From an uncultured Candidatus Methylacidiphilales bacterium (GTDB taxonomy: Bacteria; Verrucomicrobiota; Verrucomicrobiia; Methylacidiphilales; CALFVM01): a stretch of 12,176 nucleotides of DNA. A program made the position numbers and the translations under genes. Positions within the stretch are counted from its first letter, which is position 1. Every line of letters begins with the position of its first letter. Shown here piece by piece: positions 1 to 7,428 of this stretch. The notes beneath the pieces are model-generated. The model worked only from the letters and a program-made list of their open reading frames with translations. It searched no databases and was not told where the DNA came from. The DNA lies in NCBI GenBank assembly GCA_937928665.1, contig CALFVM010000032.1, positions 1-12,176 of the forward strand, read 5' to 3'.

Positions 1-158
1 ACAAGCACCGCCCCACCTAGCAACAACAGGATCCCTCCATGCAGAATCACCGAAGTAATAAAGGGAACGGTAATTTTTCCTTTACGCTCGGCGGGGGCAC
101 CGGATTCTGTTGGTGTAGGCTCGGGATTCTGTTGCGGCACTAATTCCATTAATGACAT
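1..158 (-). CDS. Partial membrane-anchored protein, possibly TonB-like (N-terminus only)
   Basis: Only the first 52 codons are present; the rest lies beyond the left edge. The ATG at 158 opens a hydrophilic, Pro/Glu/Thr-rich segment of about 30 residues. This is followed by a hydrophobic stretch (ITSVILHGGILLLLGGAVL) that would form one inner-membrane helix. A short cytoplasmic tail followed by a single anchor containing a His is the layout of TonB-type energy transducers and related proteins, so that is the best guess, but no diagnostic C-terminal domain is visible. A second in-frame ATG at 149 is also possible; neither start has a Shine-Dalgarno sequence. Codon use (TTA, CTA, ATT, ACT) is more AT-rich than in the genes to the right. 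Function is not assigned with confidence. Confidence 0.5.
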   Translation of the reverse strand, partial: MSLMELVPQQNPEPTPTESGAPAERKGKITVPFITSVILHGGILLLLGGAVL

Positions 159-300
159 ATAGGCGGGAAACGAACAGCTATCAAGCCCATTCCAATCCAG
201 GGAATCTTCCACCGGTTTCTGCTGTCAGATCGCCTTGACCCGTGGACGAACCAAGGCTGGAGCAAGTGAGTGCCGTTGTCCCGTCCGTGGTCGCTCCTGA

Positions 301-326
301 AAAGCCCCCCGCAGCCGATGGGGAGA
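301..326 (-). terminator. Possible Rho-independent terminator of the minus-strand block
   Basis: Read on the minus strand, CTCCCC and GGGGGG can pair (one T-G pair) around a 9-nt loop, followed by CTTTT. It lies about 70 bp past the glycosyltransferase stop codon and before the next minus-strand gene. The stem is short and the T-run weak, so this is a tentative call. A perfect 12-bp palindrome, CGCTCATGAGCG (331-342), lies just before it. I see nothing else in the 159-396 gap. Confidence 0.35.
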
Positions 327-396
327 ACCCGCTCATGAGCGACAGAATCGACCAGCCGATCTTAAGTCTCCCGCCGACCCACGCAACTGGCCGATG

Positions 397-1161
397 TCAG
401 TTTGATGACGATGGCTGATGAATATTCGGTGGCTGCGGCGATGAAGAGCGGCGGATGAGGGTTTCCTGGGTCCAGAACTTGAGGATGCACCAGAGGGCGC
501 GGACGCCATCGCGCCAGCCGATTTTCTTGCCTTCCTCATAGGTGCGACCGTGGTAGGAGATGGGGACTTCGTAGATGCGGAGCTGGGGGCGGAAGGCGGC
601 GACGCGGGCGGTGAGCTCGGGTTCGATGCCGAAGCGGTCCTCGGTGAGGTGGAGGCTTTGCAGGATGTCGCGCCGGAAGGCTTTGTAGCAGGTCTCCATG
701 TCGGTGAGGTTGAGGTTGGTGGCCATGTTGGAGAGGAGGGTGAGGAGGTGGTTGCCGACGGAGTGCCAGAAGTAGAGGACGCGATGGGCGCCGGCTCCGG
801 CAAAGCGGGAACCGAAAACGACATCGGCGCGGCCATCGAGGAGTGGGGCGAGGAGGACGGGATAATCCGCGGGGTCGTATTCGAGATCGGCGTCCTGGAC
901 GAGGACGAAGTCGGCGGAGGCCTGGGCAAACCCGGTGCGGAGGGCGGCACCCTTGCCGCGGTTGTGGGGGTGACGGATGGCGCGGAGGCGGGGTTCGGCG
1001 GAGGCGAGGCGTTCGAGTTCGTCGCCGGAACCGTCGGAGGAACCGTCGTCGACGGCGATGATTTCGGCCACGGCGGGCTGGGCCAGAACGCGCTGGAGGA
1101 CCCCGGCGAGAGTGGTGCGCTCGTTGTAGACGGGGATAACGACGGTGAGGCAGGGGTGCAC
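397..1161 (-). CDS. Family 2 glycosyltransferase, DPM1-like
   Basis: Predicted cytoplasmic GT-A glycosyltransferase of 254 aa. Enzymes of this type move a sugar from a nucleotide-sugar to an acceptor, often polyprenyl phosphate. Visible motifs are the N-terminal nucleotide-binding strand TVVIPVYNE (6-14), DDGSSDGS (38-45), NRGKGAALRTGF (67-78), the metal-binding QDADLEYDP (89-97), GSRF (117-120) and DMETCYKAFR (154-163). These order as in dolichol-/polyprenyl-phosphate mannosyltransferases. There is no C-terminal membrane pair, so it resembles the soluble DPM1 form. The tail after about residue 235 is Ser/Pro-rich. The start is GTG at 1161, 8 nt after the lipoprotein stop, preceded by a pyrimidine-rich stretch rather than a Shine-Dalgarno. 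The sugar and acceptor cannot be told from sequence; a role in glycolipid or surface-polysaccharide synthesis is inferred. Confidence 0.9.
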   Translation of the reverse strand: MHPCLTVVIPVYNERTTLAGVLQRVLAQPAVAEIIAVDDGSSDGSGDELERLASAEPRLRAIRHPHNRGKGAALRTGFAQASADFVLVQDADLEYDPADYPVLLAPLLDGRADVVFGSRFAGAGAHRVLYFWHSVGNHLLTLLSNMATNLNLTDMETCYKAFRRDILQSLHLTEDRFGIEPELTARVAAFRPQLRIYEVPISYHGRTYEEGKKIGWRDGVRALWCILKFWTQETLIRRSSSPQPPNIHQPSSSN

Positions 1162-1169
1162 GGGGAGGT

Positions 1170-1364
1170 TTAGAAAGAGTTGCGGACCTTGAAGAAATCG
1201 ACCCGGGCCTCGCGCTCGATCTGAGGTTGGTCGCGGCTTCGTTCCAGGCCGGATTGGTAGGCGGGTTCTTCGTTGTTGATGGAGGGGCCGGAAAAGCCTT
1301 CCTTGTGCTGGGTGCAGGCAGAGAAGCTGAGAGCGGTGAGGAGCAGCGCAGCGATGAGTTTCAT
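1170..1364 (-). CDS. Small lipoprotein, function unknown
   Basis: Encodes 64 aa. The N-terminus (MKLIAALLLTALSFSAC) has one Lys, a hydrophobic core and a lipobox-like FSAC with Cys17 as the expected lipidation site, so the mature product would be a membrane-anchored peptide of 48 residues. The mature part is polar, charged and unstructured-looking (Glu, Arg, Gln, Asn), with no recognisable domain. The gene starts 11 bp downstream of the tRNA and ends 8 bp before the glycosyltransferase start, so it is probably co-transcribed with that gene. The signal peptide and tight spacing make it a credible gene despite its size. No strong Shine-Dalgarno precedes the ATG. Function is not known to me. Confidence 0.7.
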   Translation of the reverse strand: MKLIAALLLTALSFSACTQHKEGFSGPSINNEEPAYQSGLERSRDQPQIEREARVDFFKVRNSF

Positions 1365-1375
1365 GAGTGGCGGCC

Positions 1376-1448
1376 TGTCCCCAGGCGGAATTGAACCGCC
1401 ATCTGAGCTTTAGGAGAGCCCTGCTCTATCCATTTGAGCTATGGGGAC
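1376..1448 (-). tRNA. tRNA-Arg, anticodon CCT (reads AGG)
   Basis: A full 73-nt cloverleaf folds on the minus strand. The acceptor stem is GTCCCCA/TGGGGAC with discriminator A. The D stem is GCTC/GAGC. The anticodon stem is GGGCT/AGCTC (one G-T pair) with loop CTCCTAA, giving anticodon CCT. There is a 4-nt variable region. The T stem is GGCGG/CCGCC with loop TTCAATT. The 3' CCA is not encoded, so it must be added after transcription. It sits 12 bp after the response-regulator stop codon and 11 bp before the lipoprotein start, on the same strand. Confidence 0.95.
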
Positions 1449-1460
1449 GTTGCCCTGAAC

Positions 1461-2165
1461 CTAGGTGCTTGGGGGTAAATTGGAAAGCCCGGTGTGGGTC
1501 CGGAGGGGTGAGGAACTGCGTCCGGCACCGCGGTGACGGATGATGCCGCGTTGGACGGCGGCCATGGCCGCCTGGGTTCGGTCCTGGACGTCGAGCTTGC
1601 GGAGGATGGCGCTGACGTGTTGTTTGATGGTGATTTCCGCGACGCCGAGCCGGTCGGCGATTTCCTTGTTGAGGAGGCCTTCGACGAGGAGATCGAGGAC
1701 TTCGCCTTCGCGCACAGTGAGTTCAGGGCGTTGTTGGCGTTTGTGGAGGCGTTGCTGGATGGTGTCGGGGAAAAAGGTGTGACCGTCGAGAACGCGGCGG
1801 AGGGCGTCGATGAGTTGGTCGCGCCCGATGGATTTGGCGAGGTAGGCGCGCGCGCCGGCCTGGACGGAGCGGAAGATATCGTCTTCGCCTTCGTTAACGG
1901 AGAGCATGACGCAGAGGGCGCGCGGGTGAGCGGCCCGGATCTGGGAAACGATTTCGGCACCATGCATGTCGGGGAGCTGGAGATCGACGATGGCCAGGTC
2001 GGGTTCGAGTTCCGTGTAGAGTTTAAGGCCTTCCCGCCCGGTGCCAGCTTCGCCGACGACGTCGAAGTCGGGTTCTTCGTTGAGGGAGGAAGCCAGCCCC
2101 ATGCGGACGACGAAGTGATCGTCGATGAGGAGGATGCGGACGGATTTTTTCTTTTTGGTGATCAC
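1461..2165 (-). CDS. Response regulator, NarL/LuxR (REC-GerE HTH) type
   Basis: DNA-binding response regulator of 234 aa, partner of the adjacent kinase. The receiver domain (about 9-125) has the acidic pair D15-D16, phospho-acceptor D61 in VDLQLPD, S89 at the conserved Ser/Thr position, and K111 in AKS. A GerE/LuxR helix-turn-helix follows (about 149-200: LTVREGEVLDLL, NKEIADRL, ITIKQHVSAILRKL). About 25 extra residues, Arg/Ser/Pro-rich, trail the HTH. I chose the GTG at 2165 because it overlaps the kinase TGA as GTGA, a usual sign of translational coupling. An in-frame ATG at 2198 would add 11 residues that do not look like part of a receiver. No Shine-Dalgarno is visible. Target genes cannot be inferred from sequence. 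Confidence 0.93.
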   Translation of the reverse strand: MITKKKKSVRILLIDDHFVVRMGLASSLNEEPDFDVVGEAGTGREGLKLYTELEPDLAIVDLQLPDMHGAEIVSQIRAAHPRALCVMLSVNEGEDDIFRSVQAGARAYLAKSIGRDQLIDALRRVLDGHTFFPDTIQQRLHKRQQRPELTVREGEVLDLLVEGLLNKEIADRLGVAEITIKQHVSAILRKLDVQDRTQAAMAAVQRGIIRHRGAGRSSSPLRTHTGLSNLPPST

Positions 2166-4306
2166 GGAGCGGGAAGGGCGTGGAGCCGCCCGGCACATTG
2201 GAGTTTGCGCGGGCGGAGCGGAAGTGCGAGTGAAATCCGGGTTCCCTTGCCTGGGGCGGTATCGATGGTGAGATCGGCGCGGAGTTTGGCGGCGCGTTCT
2301 CGCATGCCGCGCAGGCCGAAGTGGCCTTCGCGGGCTTCGCCCTGGGCGAGGTCGAAGCCGTCGCCGTTGTCCTGGATTTCGGCCAGGACCCGGCCGGGTT
2401 CGTAGGCGAGCCGAAGGTGGATGGTTTGGGCGTGGGCGTGTTTGAGGGCATTGGCGAGTGCTTCCTGGAAAAGGCGGAGGAAGTGTTGGTCACCGGGGGC
2501 GGGGAGCTTGACCGGGGTGCCGGTGACGGTGACGGAGATGTCGGCACCGCCGGGGGTGCGGTGTTCCTCGGCCATGGTGCGGAGGGCGGAAGGGAGGTCG
2601 GCCTGTTCGAGTTGGGTGGAGCGGAGGTTGGCGATGGAGCGACGGGTCTCGCTCTGGCAGCGGCGAAGCATGCGGAGGGCGAGTTCAACGGGTCGGAGCA
2701 TGCGCTCGTCGCTCTGGCCGAGGCGGGAGCGGGCGAGGTCGAGCTGGAGACCAATGCCGGCGAGTTCCTGTTCCAGGGTGTCATGGAGTTCGCGGGCGAT
2801 GCGGGCGCGTTCTTCGAGGATGTGCTGGTTTGCGGCTTTTTCGGAGATGATGCGGGTTTGGCTGCGGACTTTGCGACGGAGGGCAACGAGCCAGAAGGTG
2901 AGAAGGAGCAGACTGAAGGCGAGGAAAACAAAGGCCGCCAGGATGCGGTCCTGGGTCCAAAAAGGTGGGCGGCGAAGCAGGGAGATATCGGCGGTGCTGC
3001 GGAGGGCAAGGGAAAAGGAATTGGCCGGGAGAGCGGACACGGGTTCGGCGACGGTGCCGCTCTGGAGGGCGGGGAATTCGGGTTCAACCAGGGCGATGCC
3101 GGTGAGCTGGACGAGGCTTTGGAGGGGGATGCCGCTGGGGAGATCATCGGCAGGAAGTTGGGCGGTGAAGGTGCGAACTCCGTCGCCGAGCAGGAGAAGG
3201 GTTTCGCCCTGGCGGGAGAAGCGGTCCATAAGGGTGGCACGGACGGAGACGAGTTCGCCGTGTCGGCCGGTGTCGAGGAGTTGGGCCGGGCGGAGGGGGA
3301 TGGGATCGGGGGGTGGGCCTACAGGGCCGGGCTGAAGGATGGCGTCTTCCAGGGCGGGGCGGCTGCCATCCATGGTGGAGAAGCCGACCGCGTCAACCCA
3401 CTGTCCGATTTGGACAGAGCCGGCCTGGGGTGTGGCGACGCGGATGGAACCGTCGGTCGTGCGGAGGAAAACGCCCTCCCCTGGGAAAACGGCGGTGACA
3501 TGACCTTGAAGGCGGACTCGTTCGGCGGTGGATTGGCGGAAGCGCATGAGTTCTTCCACGCCGAGGGGACGGCGGCTCCAGAGGGAGTCGGCACCGCCGT
3601 CGAGGATCTGGATGAAGCGAAGATTCGGGGTGTAAAGGCGGAGGCCGATGAGTTGGCGGTGCTCGTTGGTGATCGAGCCGTAAACGCCTCGAACCCGGAC
3701 GCTGGCGTTGATGAGGTGGTTGGGGATGGAGTCGGCCGGCCACCGGCCCGGGATGACGACGGTGAAAATGGTGCGACCGGAAGCGATTTCAATGTAGAGG
3801 CGGTTCTGACGGGCACCCAACTGGCGGACAAGGCCGTCGGCTTCGATCCACAAACAGTCCAGAGAGGGGTCGAGTAGATTGCCCCGAAGGGGGCGCACTG
3901 GGCTGGGAAGGCCGCTGCGGCCCTCGCGCCGGACGAGGACGGGACCGGAGTTGGCACCGGTGATGGCAGGGGCGAAGGTGCCGGCCGTGGTGATGCCCGT
4001 TAACGCAACTTTATCGCCCACGGAGAGATCGACGAGGGGGGTGCCGGGTTGGTCGGCGTCGGCAAACCGTGGAGAGACGTAGATGGCGTGGGGCCCGTTT
4101 TGGATGAAGGCGAGGGAGCGGGGGACATCAAGGAAGGTGACGACGCCGCTGACCTGGACCGGCAGGCCACGGTCGGCTTCGGCCTGGCTGAGGTTCCGGA
4201 TGGCCTCGATGGAGGTGAGGGGCTCGGTCTGGGCGGGTGCGGACGCCCGGAGGAGGAGAAAGGCGACCAGAGAGAACAGGGTCCAAGACTGACGGGGACC
4301 GGGCAT
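2162..4306 (-). CDS. Sensor histidine kinase, HisKA_3 type with OB-like repeat sensor
   Basis: A 714-aa membrane kinase that would phosphorylate the neighbouring response regulator. A signal peptide or N-terminal anchor (8-26, ending near APAQ) leads into a periplasmic region of about 425 residues. This reads as four diverged OB-fold-like modules, at about 46-125, 150-230, 262-325 and 350-410. Each has a 'V-x-G/A-x-V/L' strand, an exposed 'aIYV/lyIEi/vFLRT' strand and a closing 'G-x-V-x-x-x-G' strand. One transmembrane helix lies at about 452-475. The cytoplasmic part has the HisKA_3 H-box RIARELHDTLEQELAG with H508, then an HATPase domain: N619 in ANALKHAHA, DNGDGFD (646-652) and GHFGLRGMRER (661-671). 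The last 15 or so residues extend beyond the ATPase domain. No PAS, GAF or HAMP domain is seen. The ligand is unknown; OB-like folds often bind sugars or oligomers, but that is only suggestive. Confidence 0.92.
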   Translation of the reverse strand: MPGPRQSWTLFSLVAFLLLRASAPAQTEPLTSIEAIRNLSQAEADRGLPVQVSGVVTFLDVPRSLAFIQNGPHAIYVSPRFADADQPGTPLVDLSVGDKVALTGITTAGTFAPAITGANSGPVLVRREGRSGLPSPVRPLRGNLLDPSLDCLWIEADGLVRQLGARQNRLYIEIASGRTIFTVVIPGRWPADSIPNHLINASVRVRGVYGSITNEHRQLIGLRLYTPNLRFIQILDGGADSLWSRRPLGVEELMRFRQSTAERVRLQGHVTAVFPGEGVFLRTTDGSIRVATPQAGSVQIGQWVDAVGFSTMDGSRPALEDAILQPGPVGPPPDPIPLRPAQLLDTGRHGELVSVRATLMDRFSRQGETLLLLGDGVRTFTAQLPADDLPSGIPLQSLVQLTGIALVEPEFPALQSGTVAEPVSALPANSFSLALRSTADISLLRRPPFWTQDRILAAFVFLAFSLLLLTFWLVALRRKVRSQTRIISEKAANQHILEERARIARELHDTLEQELAGIGLQLDLARSRLGQSDERMLRPVELALRMLRRCQSETRRSIANLRSTQLEQADLPSALRTMAEEHRTPGGADISVTVTGTPVKLPAPGDQHFLRLFQEALANALKHAHAQTIHLRLAYEPGRVLAEIQDNGDGFDLAQGEAREGHFGLRGMRERAAKLRADLTIDTAPGKGTRISLALPLRPRKLQCAGRLHALPAP

Positions 4307-4368
4307 GGAGGAAGTTTAGCGCACGAAGGGAGGGAAGGCGATGTTTTCCAAGGGGTTGGGGGGTAGGG

Positions 4369-4379
4369 CTTAATTTAAG
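4369..4379 (-). promoter_or_regulatory. AT-rich inverted repeat upstream of the kinase gene
   Basis: CTTAA-A-TTAAG (minus strand) is a perfect 5+1+5 inverted repeat. It is the only AT-rich spot in the 84-bp gap between the branching-enzyme stop and the kinase start. It contains TTAAAT/TAAATT, which matches 4 of 6 bases of a -10 box, but no convincing -35 box lies at the right distance. It may be the promoter or operator of the kinase-regulator pair; the evidence is weak. Confidence 0.25.
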
Positions 4380-4390
4380 GTGAAACGGGG

Positions 4391-5968
<1,578 letters not shown>

Positions 5969-5971
<3 letters not shown>

Positions 5972-5986
5972 AAGAGGTTGCTCCTG
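5969..5986 (-). promoter_or_regulatory. Ribosome binding site of the branching-enzyme gene
   Basis: On the minus strand CAGGAG precedes the ATG with 9 nt between. It stands out because most other starts in the window have no Shine-Dalgarno and are instead preceded by C/T-rich sequence. Confidence 0.5.
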
Positions 5987-6039
5987 GATTAAGGTGGTGG
6001 ACCAGCCTTTTCAGTCAGCGCTTTTCCCCTGCCAGTGTC

Positions 6040-6058
6040 AACCGGTTTCGGTCCGGTT
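6040..6058 (-). terminator. Hairpin between hydrolase and branching-enzyme genes
   Basis: A perfect 6-bp inverted repeat, AACCGG / CCGGTT, with a 7-nt loop lies about 15 bp past the hydrolase stop codon. On the minus strand it is followed by G rather than a T-run, so it is not a standard Rho-independent terminator. It could attenuate or stabilise the trpE-trpG-hydrolase transcript. Confidence 0.3.
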
Positions 6059-6071
6059 TTCAGGGTGGAAC

Positions 6072-6866
6072 TTAGTCGAAGATGCGCTGGAAGAAATTGC
6101 CGCGGGGCCGGGGTTGGTCATCCGCCCGGGCCTGGGCAAACTGGATGATGCGGGTCCAGACGTCGAAGTGGTCGCGTTCGGCGAACTCGGACATCATGAA
6201 GCCGATGGGGGCTTCTTTGCGGACGGGTTCGATGGAGACGCGGCGGCTCATGCCGGAACGGACGGCATCGGCCAAGAGGGTATTCCAGGCACCGTCCTGC
6301 ATGGAGGCGACGATGAGGGCGGGGATGCGGAGGCGTTCGAGAGCCTGGGGCTCGACGGGGTTGGGCTCGATGAGGACAAGGCCGACGGCGTCGCGCATGC
6401 GGTTGGCGGCATCGACGGTGAGGGCACCGTTGTAGGTGAAGCCGATGAGGAGGTAGTTGGGGGTGAAGAAGCGGGGACTTTCTTTGAAGAAGCGTCGCCC
6501 GCTTTCGATGACTTTGAAAGCGGCCTCCGGGCGGAGGTCGCGTTGGAGGCGGAGAGCTTCGTCCTGGGATTTGGGGATTTGGCCGTTGTAAAGGTCAACG
6601 GCAAGAACGATGAAGCCGTTGGCGGCGAGGAGATCGCACTGGTTTTTGACTTTGCGGGAGAGGCCGGTGGGGCCGGGAACGACCACGATCCCGAGGCGGG
6701 GCGGGGTCTGGGGCAGGGAGAGGTAGGCGATGTCTTCGGAGCCGAAATCCTTCATCGAGATGACGAAGGCAGAGCGGGCTTCGGGGCTTTCGTTCTGAGC
6801 GCGGGCGGTCCAGACAAGGGCGAGTCCGAGGAGAACGGCCGCGCAAGGGCCGGGGCGGAGGGTCAT
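6072..6866 (-). CDS. Exported dienelactone-hydrolase-like alpha/beta-hydrolase, nucleophile Cys replaced by Thr
   Basis: Encodes 264 aa. An N-terminal signal peptide (hydrophobic core about 9-19, likely cleavage after ARA at 23) indicates export. The rest is an alpha/beta-hydrolase of the dienelactone hydrolase family: LGIVVVPGPTGLS (58-70), the typical FIVLAVDLYNG (85-95), the nucleophile-elbow region LLIGFTYNGAL (139-149), D191 in ASMQDGAW and H233 in ERDHFDVW. The elbow normally reads G-F-C-x-G-G; here the Cys position is T144 and the second-last Gly is Asn. The acid and His are present. It is therefore either a non-catalytic relative or one with an altered mechanism. The start at ATG 6866 overlaps the trpG stop as ATGA, so it is translated with trpG. 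A longer reading extending upstream inside trpG is rejected because it would bury the signal peptide. Confidence 0.85.
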   Translation of the reverse strand: MTLRPGPCAAVLLGLALVWTARAQNESPEARSAFVISMKDFGSEDIAYLSLPQTPPRLGIVVVPGPTGLSRKVKNQCDLLAANGFIVLAVDLYNGQIPKSQDEALRLQRDLRPEAAFKVIESGRRFFKESPRFFTPNYLLIGFTYNGALTVDAANRMRDAVGLVLIEPNPVEPQALERLRIPALIVASMQDGAWNTLLADAVRSGMSRRVSIEPVRKEAPIGFMMSEFAERDHFDVWTRIIQFAQARADDQPRPRGNFFQRIFD

Positions 6867-7426
6867 AAGTTGAGGAAGTTCTGGAGAAGGCTCTTGCCCT
6901 CGCGGGTCAGGATCGATTCGGGATGGAATTGGACGCCATAGATGGGGTGGTCCAGGTGGTGCATGGCCATGATTTCCTGGTCGGCCGATTCGGCGGTGAC
7001 CTTGAGGCAAGGGGGCAGCGTAGCGCGGCGGACGATAAGGGAATGGTAACGGGTGGCCTCCATGGGGTTGGGCAGGCCATGGAAGAGGGTTTTGCCGTCG
7101 TGATAGACGGGGGAGGTTTTCCCGTGCATGAGTTTGTCTGCCCGGACGACTTCGCCGCCGAAGACGTGGCCGATGCATTGGTGGCCAAGACAGACGCCGA
7201 GGATGGGGATGGAGGGGCCGAAGGTTCGGATCAGGTCGTTGGAGATGCCGGCCTGGGCGGGGGTGCCGGGGCCGGGGGAGATGACAATCCGTTCGGGCTT
7301 GAGTTCAGCCGCCTCGTCGAGGGTGATGCGGTCGTTGCGCCGGACGATCATGTCGGCCTGCATCTCGCCGAAGTATTGAACGAGGTTGTAGGTGAAGGAG
7401 TCGTAATTATCGATGACGAGGAGCAT
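6863..7426 (-). CDS. trpG: Anthranilate synthase component II (glutamine amidotransferase)
   Basis: Encodes 187 aa, normal length for TrpG/PabA. It releases ammonia from glutamine for TrpE in the first step of tryptophan synthesis. The class I amidotransferase triad is complete: C79 in GVCLGHQ, H168 and E170 in FHPES. Other family marks are LLVIDNYDSFTYNL (2-15), the oxyanion segment SPGPGTP (50-56), and RYHSL (126-130). Its start lies 2 nt after the trpE stop, and its stop overlaps the hydrolase start (ATGA), so the three genes form one operon. Proteins of this type often also serve 4-amino-4-deoxychorismate synthase; with trpE next door and no pabB seen here, TrpG is the main call and dual use remains possible. 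Confidence 0.95.
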   Translation of the reverse strand: MLLVIDNYDSFTYNLVQYFGEMQADMIVRRNDRITLDEAAELKPERIVISPGPGTPAQAGISNDLIRTFGPSIPILGVCLGHQCIGHVFGGEVVRADKLMHGKTSPVYHDGKTLFHGLPNPMEATRYHSLIVRRATLPPCLKVTAESADQEIMAMHHLDHPIYGVQFHPESILTREGKSLLQNFLNL

Positions 7427-7428
7427 GG

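Noticed and set aside
331..342. 12-bp palindrome CGCTCATGAGCG as an operator
   Set aside because: A single copy with no promoter next to it; too short to interpret on its own, so only mentioned with the possible terminator.
397..1173. Plus-strand and second minus-strand frames over the glycosyltransferase
   Set aside because: Low-complexity translations (Gly/Glu/Val or Ser/Pro/Thr), while the chosen frame has all GT2 motifs.
1376..1448. tRNA as a phage or island attachment site
   Set aside because: No integrase, no direct repeat of the tRNA 3' end noticed, and the genes on both sides look ordinary.
6867..7178. N-terminal extension of the hydrolase frame into trpG
   Set aside because: The extension is Arg/Pro-rich shadow sequence; the ATG at 6866 gives a signal peptide and an ATGA overlap.
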